Origin: Chitinophagaceae bacterium
GTDB taxonomy: Bacteria > Bacteroidota > Bacteroidia > Chitinophagales > Chitinophagaceae
Reading direction: 5' to 3'
Assembly (NCBI GenBank): GCA_019454915.1
Contig: JACFNM010000068.1
Location: 1-5,145, forward strand
Length of the DNA stretch: 5,145 bases
Position 1 is the first letter of the stretch; every line of letters begins with the position of its first letter. This document shows positions 1 to 5,145 of the stretch, one piece after another. The notes beneath the pieces are model-generated. The model saw nothing but the letters and a program-made list of their open reading frames with translations. It searched no databases and was not told the DNA's origin. Made by a program: the position numbers and the translations under genes.

Positions 1-54
1 AAATAAAACTTTTTGTTTCACCTATAAATTCTTACATGATGTCAAAAGAAAAGT

Positions 55-165
55 ATGATTACCTTTCGGCATCCTGTTTATTTATGGGAAGAAGGCGAAA
101 AGGTATTGATTCCAATCACGCAATCGTGGCGGAAAGGCGGTATTTATGGTGAAGTTGAAAATTAG
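55..165 (+). CDS. Possible 36-residue small ORF, hypothetical
   Basis: This short open frame starts with ATG at 55 and stops with TAG at 163-165. It would encode a 36-residue peptide beginning MITFRHPVYLW and ending in GGIYGEVEN. A purine-rich stretch (AAAAGAAAAG) lies just upstream of the ATG, and an in-frame stop at 37-39 limits the frame, so it is not the visible tail of a longer protein. The peptide is charged, rich in Glu, Trp and Tyr, and has no membrane segment. I do not recognise a family. A second frame (36-152, 38 codons, starting with two ATGs) overlaps almost all of it, so at most one of the two is likely to be used. It may be a real microprotein, the remnant of a decayed gene, or chance. 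Support is weak. Confidence 0.2.
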   Translation: MITFRHPVYLWEEGEKVLIPITQSWRKGGIYGEVEN

Positions 166-168
166 TAA

Positions 169-200
169 CCGTTTGTAAATAGAGGAAACGGACCGTTTTC
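169..200. repeat. Alternating short inverted repeats, possible weak hairpin
   Basis: The hexamer CCGTTT at 169-174, its complement AAACGG at 186-191 and a second CCGTTT at 193-198 lie in a row. AAACGG can pair with either CCGTTT copy, giving two mutually exclusive stems. The right-hand stem is 184-190 with 194-200, with a three-base loop and one G-T wobble pair. The left-hand stem has six base pairs and an 11-base loop. No clear T-run follows on either strand, so this is not a typical intrinsic terminator. It lies between the small ORFs and the 3' end of the minus-strand serA, where a transcription end would be expected. Confidence 0.3.
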
Positions 201-265
201 ACTTTCTGGTCAATTTGATATCATCTATTGTCCCACAAAGACATACCCGGTGTAGGCCGGAGCCC

Positions 266-1504
266 TTAATACAATACCCTCACTTTAATGGTTTCTTTGA
301 TGTTCTTTAACAGGGTCATCGCCTCACGGGAAAGGTTTTTGTTTAAATCTAATACCACATAACCGATGGCGTCATTGGTCTTTAAGTACTGCGCCAGGAT
401 ATTGATATGATGCGAAGACAATTGTGTATTGATTTGGGAGAGTACTCCCGGAACATTTTTGTGAATATGAAGTATTCTATGTGCTCCTTCCTGGAGTGGC
501 ATGGCCAGCTCGGGTATGGTATGGGAACCGGTAGTAATGCCTGCCTCAAGGTAATTAATCAGTTTATTGCTTACATCATCGCCGATATTAGCCTGCGCCT
601 CTTCCGTGGAGCCCCCGATATGGGGAGTCAGGATTACATTCGACAGGTTCTGCAACGGCGTAAGAAAGCGGTCTCCATTCTTTTCCGGTTCAATAGGGAA
701 TACATCCACGGCCGCGCCCGAGAGTTGCTTGCTTTTCAAGGCCAGCGAAAGCGCTTCTAAGTCCACTACCTGCCCGCGGGCATAGTTCACCAGGATAGAC
801 CCTTTTTTAAAGTGTTTTAGGGTATTGGCATTGATTATATTTTTTGTCTGAGGGGTCTGGGGAACGTGCAACGTCACGATATCCGCCACCTGCAGTACTT
901 CTTTCATACTTTTCTTCGGGTGTGCATTCCCCAGAGGCAAACGGGTGACAACATCATAAAAAACCACGTGCATCCCCAGCGCCTCTGCCAAAACACTTAC
1001 CTGGGCGCCTATGTTACCATACCCGATGATTCCTAACGTTTTGCCCCGTAGTTCATAGCTTCCTTTGGATTCCTTCAGCCAGATGCCTTCATGTGCAGCC
1101 TTATTTTTGTCGGGAATACGACGGATAAGCATAATAAACAACCCGATGACCAACTCCGCAACGGAACGGGTGTTTGAATAAGGTGCGTTAAATACCGCCA
1201 CGCCGTTGGCCATTGCCTGAGACAAGTTTACCTGGTTGACACCTATACAGAAACAGCCAATGGCCTGTAATTTATTGGCCGCTTGCAATACCGCAGGCGT
1301 GATCTGGGATTTTGAACGGATGCCTAGCAGATGCACATCCCTGATCTCCCTGATGAGGTCTTCCTCCGGTATAGCGCCGGTCATTTTCCGGATAGAGGTA
1401 TACCCCGATTTTTTAAAATTTTGTACCGCCTGATCGCTTATATTTTCCAGTAATAAAATATTAATCTTTTCTTTGGGATAACTGGTATCTTTTTTGTCAC
1501 TCAT
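266..1504 (-). CDS. serA: D-3-phosphoglycerate dehydrogenase, ACT-domain type
   Basis: This enzyme oxidises 3-phosphoglycerate to 3-phosphohydroxypyruvate with NAD+, the first step of cytoplasmic serine synthesis. The 412-residue length matches E. coli SerA (410), and the two align along their whole length. A split substrate-binding domain flanks the Rossmann domain, whose NAD+ loop GYGNIG is at 161-166. The catalytic set of the D-2-hydroxyacid dehydrogenases is intact: Arg243 in NYARG, Glu272 in PIEPE and His295 in TPHIGGST. The phosphate/substrate-side segment NAPYSNTRSVAEL is at 106-118. Residues from about 341 to 412 form an ACT domain. His348, Asn350 and Asn368 sit where E. coli SerA binds serine, so feedback inhibition by serine is probably kept. 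The start is the only ATG giving the normal N-terminus, and it has no clear Shine-Dalgarno sequence. The gene stands alone, with no serC or serB in view, and is divergent from the serine hydrolase gene. Confidence 0.96.
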   Translation of the reverse strand: MSDKKDTSYPKEKINILLLENISDQAVQNFKKSGYTSIRKMTGAIPEEDLIREIRDVHLLGIRSKSQITPAVLQAANKLQAIGCFCIGVNQVNLSQAMANGVAVFNAPYSNTRSVAELVIGLFIMLIRRIPDKNKAAHEGIWLKESKGSYELRGKTLGIIGYGNIGAQVSVLAEALGMHVVFYDVVTRLPLGNAHPKKSMKEVLQVADIVTLHVPQTPQTKNIINANTLKHFKKGSILVNYARGQVVDLEALSLALKSKQLSGAAVDVFPIEPEKNGDRFLTPLQNLSNVILTPHIGGSTEEAQANIGDDVSNKLINYLEAGITTGSHTIPELAMPLQEGAHRILHIHKNVPGVLSQINTQLSSHHINILAQYLKTNDAIGYVVLDLNKNLSREAMTLLKNIKETIKVRVLY

Positions 1505-1529
1505 GGATTATATATGTAAAATTGCAGCG

Positions 1530-1556
1530 CGAAAATAATAAGTAATTGTACTTCAA
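1530..1556 (-). promoter_or_regulatory. Candidate serA promoter
   Basis: Read on the minus strand, TATTTTCG at 1537-1530 matches the Bacteroidota -7 consensus TAnnTTTG except for one base. A TTG lies 16 bases further upstream, at 1556-1554, as a possible -33 element. This spacing is slightly shorter than usual. The -7 element ends 25 bases before the serA ATG, which would give a short leader. The call rests on consensus matching only. Confidence 0.35.
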
Positions 1557-1566
1557 CGTTATTTTC
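1531..1566. repeat. Nested dyad in the divergent intergenic region
   Basis: GAAAATAA at 1531-1538 is the exact reverse complement of TTATTTTC at 1559-1566. Inside it, AAGTA at 1540-1544 is the reverse complement of TACTT at 1549-1553, around the four-base centre ATTG. The two layers are separated by one base on the left and five on the right, so the dyad is not fully symmetric. The element sits between the divergent serA and serine hydrolase starts. Each outer arm holds a -7-like sequence pointing outward, so it may be a pair of back-to-back promoters, a regulator binding site, or both. Confidence 0.45.
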
Positions 1567-1567
1567 T
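1560..1567 (+). promoter_or_regulatory. Candidate -7 element for the serine hydrolase gene
   Basis: TATTTTCT at 1560-1567 is a partial match to the Bacteroidota -7 consensus TAnnTTTG, with two mismatches in the TTTG part. It lies 12 bases before the ATG at 1580, which would leave a nearly leaderless transcript. No TTG -33 element is present at a suitable distance. It mirrors the serA -7 candidate on the other strand. Support is weak. Confidence 0.2.
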
Positions 1568-1579
1568 GACCATATCCAG

Positions 1580-2743
1580 ATGAAAAAAACTATTCTCTAT
1601 TTCGTATTTGTTTCATTTATAATCCCCGGATGTTACTTCTCAGTAGTCAGAAAAGACAAGACGGTTTCCGATATAGGAGCAGATTCTACCATCATTCAGT
1701 CGGTAATTCCTGAAGAAGAATTTAAGCATTATTATCATGAAGCGGAGCGTTTTTACCGGGACGTACTGGAAAGAAGCCACTTCAGCGGAGAATTTCTCGT
1801 GGCAAAAAAAGGAGAAATTATTTACGAAAAATACCGGGGATTCAGCAATGTAGAAAACCGGGAACTCCTTAATCCTAATTGCGCGCTTCATCTTGCCTCG
1901 GTTTCAAAGACTTTTAAGGCGATGGGGATATTAAAGCTGTGGGAGGAAGGAAAATTAAACCTCGATGACGAAGCTTCCCTGTATCTGAACGAGTTCCCCT
2001 ATAAAGGAGTTACCATAAAAACATTACTGAATCATCGAAGTGGATTGCCCAATTACGTTCATGTAATGGAGCAGTTTGGATGGGATAGGCGGGAAATCGT
2101 TACCAATGAAGATGTACTCCAATTCCTGATTACAAAAAGAAAGAGTTTGCCGGTCGGAGCTCCCGATCGGTCATTCAATTACTGTAACACCAATTATGCC
2201 CTGTTGGCCCTGGTTATTGAAAAAGTAAGCGGTCTTAGCTATCCTCAATTCATCAACCAGACGTTTTTCGAACCCTTGGGGATGACAAACAGCTATGTTT
2301 TTACCATGGCGGATTCGGCCCGGGCGTTGCCTTCTTATAATTATAGAAATCAACGGGAAGCATTTACATATCTCGATGCCGTCTATGGCGATAAGAACAT
2401 ATACAGTACTGTGCGTGATTTGCTGAAGTGGGAAACTGCGCTCAGCTATGGTAATCTTTTCAACCCCTCCACCTTAGATTCCGCATACACCGGCTATAGT
2501 CATGAAAAGAAGGGAATTAAGAATTACGGGCTGGGGTGGAGAATGCTGGATTACCCCAATCAGGAAAAAATTATCTTTCATAACGGCTGGTGGCATGGTA
2601 ATAACACGGTGTTTGCCCGCATCCTTAAAGATTCCGCGACCATTATTATCCTGGGCAATAAGTATAACCGAAACATATACCAGGCCAGAAAGCTTTATCC
2701 GGCCTTCGGGGACTATGAAACGGAGGAAGATACTGAAGACTAA
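1580..2743 (+). CDS. Lipoprotein serine hydrolase, beta-lactamase/PBP-like family
   Basis: The 387-residue protein starts with a lipoprotein signal peptide: MKK, a hydrophobic core at residues 5-15, then the lipobox I-P-G-Cys18. It should therefore be anchored by lipid on the outside of the inner membrane or in the outer membrane. After a linker to about residue 65 comes one domain of the class C beta-lactamase/D-Ala-D-Ala carboxypeptidase family. The active-site motif SxxK is Ser107-Val-Ser-Lys110 in LASVSKTF. The second motif YxN is Tyr201-Cys-Asn203. The third motif HxG, replacing KTG, is His334-Asn-Gly336. The family landmark HRSGLPNY is at 152-159. All catalytic positions are present, so it is probably active as a peptidase, esterase or amidase; the substrate cannot be told from sequence. 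Nothing singles it out as an antibiotic-resistance beta-lactamase. The C-terminus is a short acidic tail (ETEEDTED). nnr follows after 30 bases, but no functional link is evident. Confidence 0.9.
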   Translation: MKKTILYFVFVSFIIPGCYFSVVRKDKTVSDIGADSTIIQSVIPEEEFKHYYHEAERFYRDVLERSHFSGEFLVAKKGEIIYEKYRGFSNVENRELLNPNCALHLASVSKTFKAMGILKLWEEGKLNLDDEASLYLNEFPYKGVTIKTLLNHRSGLPNYVHVMEQFGWDRREIVTNEDVLQFLITKRKSLPVGAPDRSFNYCNTNYALLALVIEKVSGLSYPQFINQTFFEPLGMTNSYVFTMADSARALPSYNYRNQREAFTYLDAVYGDKNIYSTVRDLLKWETALSYGNLFNPSTLDSAYTGYSHEKKGIKNYGLGWRMLDYPNQEKIIFHNGWWHGNNTVFARILKDSATIIILGNKYNRNIYQARKLYPAFGDYETEEDTED

Positions 2744-2748
2744 ATTCC

Positions 2749-2756
2749 TACCTTTA
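2749..2756 (+). promoter_or_regulatory. Candidate -7 element for nnr
   Basis: TACCTTTA at 2749-2756 differs from the Bacteroidota -7 consensus TAnnTTTG only in the last base. It lies in the 30-base gap between the serine hydrolase stop and the nnr ATG, 17 bases before that ATG. No TTG -33 element is evident upstream, inside the end of the preceding gene. It could give nnr transcription of its own in addition to read-through. No Shine-Dalgarno sequence is visible before nnr. Confidence 0.3.
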
Positions 2757-2773
2757 CCCTCTCAAGTTGCAAT

Positions 2774-4285
2774 ATGAAGCTGTTTTCTGCTGAGCAAATC
2801 AGAAAGTGGGATCAATATACGATCCAGCATGAACCGGTTGCTTCCCTTGAACTGATGGAAAGAGCCGCGTCGAAGTGTTGTGAATGGATATTGACCAACA
2901 TGCGGGGTGAAAGCAGGTTTTTAATGCTTTGCGGACCGGGGAATAATGGCGGTGACGGGTTGGCAATTGCCCGGTTATTAATTCAAAAGCAGTACACAGT
3001 ACAGGTTTATATTCTCTCTCCCTCTGCAACGCATTCCAGAGATTTTCTTACCAATTTAGAAAGGCTGCAGGCATTAACCAACCAGATTGAACTACTGGAA
3101 GATGAAAACGGATTTCCCCAAATTCATAGTTCGGATATTGTTATTGACGCGCTTTTCGGTTATGGGCTAAACCGCCCTTTGGAAGACTTATCCCAATCTC
3201 TCGTAGATACAATAAACCGTTCTAAAGCAAGAGTCATTTCCATTGACATGCCCAGCGGGCTATTTGCTGATAAGAGTTCGGCAGGCAATGCTATTGTGAA
3301 GGCAGATTTCACGCTAAGTTTCCAGATAAAGAAATTAGCGTTCCTGCTCCCTGAGAATGCGCCTTATATGGGGGATGTGCAAATCATGGATATCGGTCTG
3401 CACCCCCGGTATTATGAGGACACCAGTTCCGATTTCGAAATCATTGAAGAAGAATCCATTAAGAAATTTTTACCTGTACGTAACGCTTTTTCCCACAAGG
3501 GAAATTATGGAAACGCTTTATTAATAGGGGGGAGTTATGGTATGATGGGCGCCGTCGTTTTAAGTTCGCGTGCCTGCATGCGAAGCGGCGCGGGTAAACT
3601 AACCGCTTATATACCCGCTTGCGGCTACTCCATTCTACAGACCGCCGTCCCCGAGGCGATGTGTGTCACTGACGCCGGAGAACGTAATCTTACCTCCCTG
3701 TCTGTAAGAGATTCATTTGACGCTTATGCTATTGGGCCGGGGATGGGTCAGGACGACAGTAGCATTGGCGTGTTACGGGCGCTTTTTCAAAAAAAACCAG
3801 AAAGACTGATTATTGACGCTGATGGTTTGAATCTGCTGTCGCGTCGCCGAGACTTATGTTCCGGTATACCGCCCGGTAGTATTCTGACTCCGCATCCCAA
3901 AGAATTTGAGAGGTTGTTTGGTAGCTCCGTGAATGACTTTGAACGACTGGAAAAGGCTCTGGAATGGGCAAAGCAGTTGCAATGTTACATTGTTCTAAAA
4001 GGCCATTATTCTTTTATTGCTACTCCCGGCGGGAAGGGTTATTTTAACCCAACGGGAAACCCGGGTATGGCAACGGCCGGGAGCGGTGACGTTCTCACCG
4101 GTATATTGCTGGGCTTATATGCTCAAAACAGTGATCCTGAACAGGTCGTTCTATCCGGCGTTTATCTTCACGGGGAAGCGGGAGATATAGCTTCGGCGTC
4201 CGGCTCGGAGATTTCTTTAACGGCAGGAGATATTATCGAATTTTTGCCGGATGCGTTCAGGCGTCTGAAACAGGCGATAATTTAA
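2774..4285 (+). CDS. nnr: Bifunctional NAD(P)H-hydrate epimerase / ADP-dependent NAD(P)H-hydrate dehydratase
   Basis: This cytoplasmic repair enzyme acts on hydrated, inactive NADH and NADPH. The N-terminal YjeF_N domain (about 1-220) interconverts the R and S epimers. The C-terminal YjeF_C domain (about 225-503), which has a ribokinase-like fold, dehydrates the S form using ADP. In the epimerase domain the loop GPGNNGGDG is at 54-62, Asp125 sits in VIDALFGYG, and SIDMPSGL is at 156-163. In the dehydratase domain HKGNYGNALLIGGS spans 241-254, GPGMG 321-325, DADGLN 348-353 and TPHPKEFERL 372-381. The nucleotide-binding and catalytic loop ATAGSGD is at 433-439, with Asp439 as the expected catalytic residue. 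The 503-residue length is normal for the fused bacterial form (E. coli YjeF/Nnr is of similar size). The ATG at 2774 gives the typical N-terminus MKLFSAEQIRKWD. Both halves look intact. Confidence 0.95.
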   Translation: MKLFSAEQIRKWDQYTIQHEPVASLELMERAASKCCEWILTNMRGESRFLMLCGPGNNGGDGLAIARLLIQKQYTVQVYILSPSATHSRDFLTNLERLQALTNQIELLEDENGFPQIHSSDIVIDALFGYGLNRPLEDLSQSLVDTINRSKARVISIDMPSGLFADKSSAGNAIVKADFTLSFQIKKLAFLLPENAPYMGDVQIMDIGLHPRYYEDTSSDFEIIEEESIKKFLPVRNAFSHKGNYGNALLIGGSYGMMGAVVLSSRACMRSGAGKLTAYIPACGYSILQTAVPEAMCVTDAGERNLTSLSVRDSFDAYAIGPGMGQDDSSIGVLRALFQKKPERLIIDADGLNLLSRRRDLCSGIPPGSILTPHPKEFERLFGSSVNDFERLEKALEWAKQLQCYIVLKGHYSFIATPGGKGYFNPTGNPGMATAGSGDVLTGILLGLYAQNSDPEQVVLSGVYLHGEAGDIASASGSEISLTAGDIIEFLPDAFRRLKQAII

Positions 4286-4315
4286 GTTTAATAGTGTTTT
4301 TCAGCCTGAATCCCC

Positions 4316-4323
4316 TATTTTTG
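4316..4323 (+). promoter_or_regulatory. Bacteroidota -7 promoter element for hppA
   Basis: TATTTTTG is a full match to the TAnnTTTG consensus recognised by the Bacteroidota primary sigma factor. It is followed by CCGTCC, where transcription would begin about 7 bases downstream, leaving a leader of about 45 bases before the hppA ATG at 4376. The -33 position is poor: only GTG at 4294-4296 lies about 19 bases upstream, with a T-run at 4297-4301. No terminator-like hairpin separates it from nnr, so read-through is also possible. Confidence 0.5.
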
Positions 4324-4356
4324 CCGTCCTAAAAATCGAATATAACAATCGTTAAC

Positions 4357-4383
4357 ATGCCAGAATTTTTCACTTATGGATAA
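4357..4383 (+). other. Eight-codon upstream ORF overlapping the hppA start
   Basis: ATG at 4357 opens a frame encoding MPEFFTYG and stopping with TAA at 4381-4383. The hppA ATG at 4376-4378 lies inside this micro-ORF in another frame, so a ribosome ending on it would be only a few bases past the hppA start. This geometry could allow translational coupling, or could be chance. Neither ATG has a visible Shine-Dalgarno sequence. The micro-ORF is not an alternative hppA start, since it is out of frame and closed. Confidence 0.25.
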
Positions 4384-5145
4384 ATTGTTCTATCTCGTAC
4401 CCGCTCTGGGCTTACTTGGACTATTATATACTTATTATAAATTCAACTGGGTAGTTAAGCAGGATGCGGGTTCCGAACGCATGAAGGAAATCAGCAATTA
4501 TATTAGTGAAGGAGCGATGGCTTTTTTGAAAGCCGAATGGAAAATATTAGGCTATTTTGTAGTGGTGGTGGCTATATTATTAGGAATAATGGCGCAGTCG
4601 AATCCTCACTCCCACTGGTCCATAGCTGTCGCCTTTATTGCCGGAGCCGTATTCAGCGCTGCCGCTGGATATATCGGGATGCGTATAGCCACAAAAAGTA
4701 ATGTACGTACAGCACAGTCCGCTAAATCGAGTCTGAGTAAAGCTTTATCCGTGTCTTTTACGGGAGGCACCGTGATGGGCTTGGGAGTAGCGGGCTTGGC
4801 TGTTCTCGGACTGGGCAGCGTATTCATTATTCTTTACATGAGTTTTGTTAGTGGTGTTTCTCCCGATTCGCCTGAATATGGACTGTTGATGCTAAAATCC
4901 ATCGAAGTACTTACGGGGTTCTCCCTGGGGGCTGAGAGCATTGCTCTGTTCGCTCGTGTAGGAGGCGGTATTTATACCAAGGCGGCCGATGTAGGGGCGG
5001 ATTTAGTAGGGAAAGTAGAAGCCGGTATTCCGGAAGACGATCCCCGTAACCCGGCAACTATTGCTGATAATGTGGGTGATAATGTGGGTGATGTGGCCGG
5101 AATGGGCGCGGACCTGTTTGGGTCTTATGTGGCAACGGTTTTGGC
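4376..5145 (+). CDS. hppA: Membrane-bound ion-pumping pyrophosphatase, N-terminal part (cut by window end)
   Basis: This integral inner-membrane enzyme hydrolyses pyrophosphate and uses the energy to pump H+ and/or Na+ out of the cytoplasm. About 256 residues are visible; the family is usually 650-800 residues, so the last two thirds lie beyond the window. Hydrophobic segments lie at about residues 4-21, 57-74, 82-101, 128-158 and 178-193. The pyrophosphate site is clear: [11 protein letters not shown] at 205-215 with Asp205, Asp209, Lys213 and Glu215, then DNVGDNVGD at 231-239 with Asp231, Asp235 and Asp239. Arg194 and Asp246 match the plant-enzyme gate residues Arg242 and Asp294 (constant offset of 48). 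The usual gate glutamate is not seen after Asp246. The K+-dependence residue lies outside the window, so the ion pumped and K+ need cannot be settled. The start ATG gives the typical short periplasmic N-terminus before the first helix. It follows nnr after 90 bases and probably has its own promoter. Confidence 0.95.
   Translation, partial: MDKLFYLVPALGLLGLLYTYYKFNWVVKQDAGSERMKEISNYISEGAMAFLKAEWKILGYFVVVVAILLGIMAQSNPHSHWSIAVAFIAGAVFSAAAGYIGMRIATKSNVRTAQSAKSSLSKALSVSFTGGTVMGLGVAGLAVLGLGSVFIILYMSFVSGVSPDSPEYGLLMLKSIEVLTGFSLGAESIALFARVGGGIYTKAADVGADLVGKVEAGIPEDDPRNPATIADNVGDNVGDVAGMGADLFGSYVATVL

Noticed and set aside
117..128. Small hairpin CACG-CAAT-CGTG
   Set aside because: It has only a four-base-pair stem with no T-run or conserved context; expected by chance.
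247..260. CCGG repeats flanking a six-base loop just after the serA stop, considered as a terminator
   Set aside because: The stem has only four base pairs of self-complementary CCGG, and no T-run follows in the direction of serA transcription.
407..785. Plus-strand open frames of 117 and 72 codons inside serA
   Set aside because: They are antisense to a complete, well-conserved serA, resemble no known family, and are explained by the codon use of the real gene.
1236..1433. Plus-strand 65-codon open frame near the 5' end of serA
   Set aside because: It is antisense to the conserved N-terminal part of SerA and has no independent support.
1640..2353. Minus-strand open frames of 83 and 60 codons inside the serine hydrolase gene
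   Set aside because: They are antisense to a gene with all its catalytic motifs intact; neither peptide is recognisable.
2502..2777. A 91-codon plus-strand frame ending in a TGA that overlaps the nnr ATG (ATGA)
   Set aside because: The ATGA overlap looks like translational coupling, but this frame is out of phase with the serine hydrolase, whose own frame holds the HNG motif and the conserved C-terminal part here. The peptide is not protein-like.
2799..3029. Minus-strand 76-codon frame in nnr
   Set aside because: It is antisense to the conserved epimerase loop GPGNNGGDG; a shadow frame.
4606..4827. Minus-strand 73-codon frame in hppA
   Set aside because: Its Pro-, Ala- and Thr-rich peptide is what results from reading the opposite strand of Gly/Ala-rich membrane helices.
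5059..5085. Direct repeat GATAATGTGGGT occurring twice in tandem
   Set aside because: It encodes the conserved DNVGDNVGD substrate-binding motif of membrane pyrophosphatases, so protein constraint explains it.

Overview
The window looks like ordinary chromosomal housekeeping DNA from a member of the Bacteroidota, probably the Chitinophagia/Sphingobacteriia side. This is inferred from three things: initiation regions without Shine-Dalgarno sequences, at least one good match to the Bacteroidota -7 promoter element (TAnnTTTG), and the flavour of the proteins. The genus cannot be fixed from the sequence alone.

Layout from left to right: (1) 1-265 is intergenic DNA with two overlapping, poorly supported small ORFs and a short set of alternating inverted repeats. 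(2) 266-1504 on the minus strand is a complete, stand-alone D-3-phosphoglycerate dehydrogenase (serA) of the E. coli-like type with a C-terminal ACT domain. (3) 1505-1579 is a 75-base divergent intergenic region holding a nested dyad that may be two back-to-back promoters. (4) 1580-2743 on the plus strand is a lipoprotein serine hydrolase of the beta-lactamase/penicillin-binding-protein-like family. (5) 2774-4285 on the plus strand is the bifunctional NAD(P)H-hydrate epimerase/dehydratase (nnr). (6) 4286-4375 is a leader with a perfect TAnnTTTG element and an eight-codon upstream ORF. (7) 4376 to the end of the window on the plus strand is the N-terminal third of a membrane-bound ion-pumping pyrophosphatase (hppA), cut by the window edge.

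The genes do not form an obvious single pathway. serA starts serine biosynthesis from a glycolytic intermediate. Nnr repairs damaged NAD(P)H. HppA recovers energy from the pyrophosphate made by biosynthesis. The serine hydrolase is an envelope protein of unknown substrate. The three plus-strand genes lie head to tail with 30- and 90-base gaps and could be partly co-transcribed, but each has a plausible promoter element of its own. No mobile element, CRISPR array, tRNA, rRNA or defence system was seen. I found no convincing new biological system. The items most worth checking are the dyad between the divergent genes, the apparent absence of the gate-helix glutamate in the visible part of HppA, and the micro-ORF that overlaps the hppA start codon.
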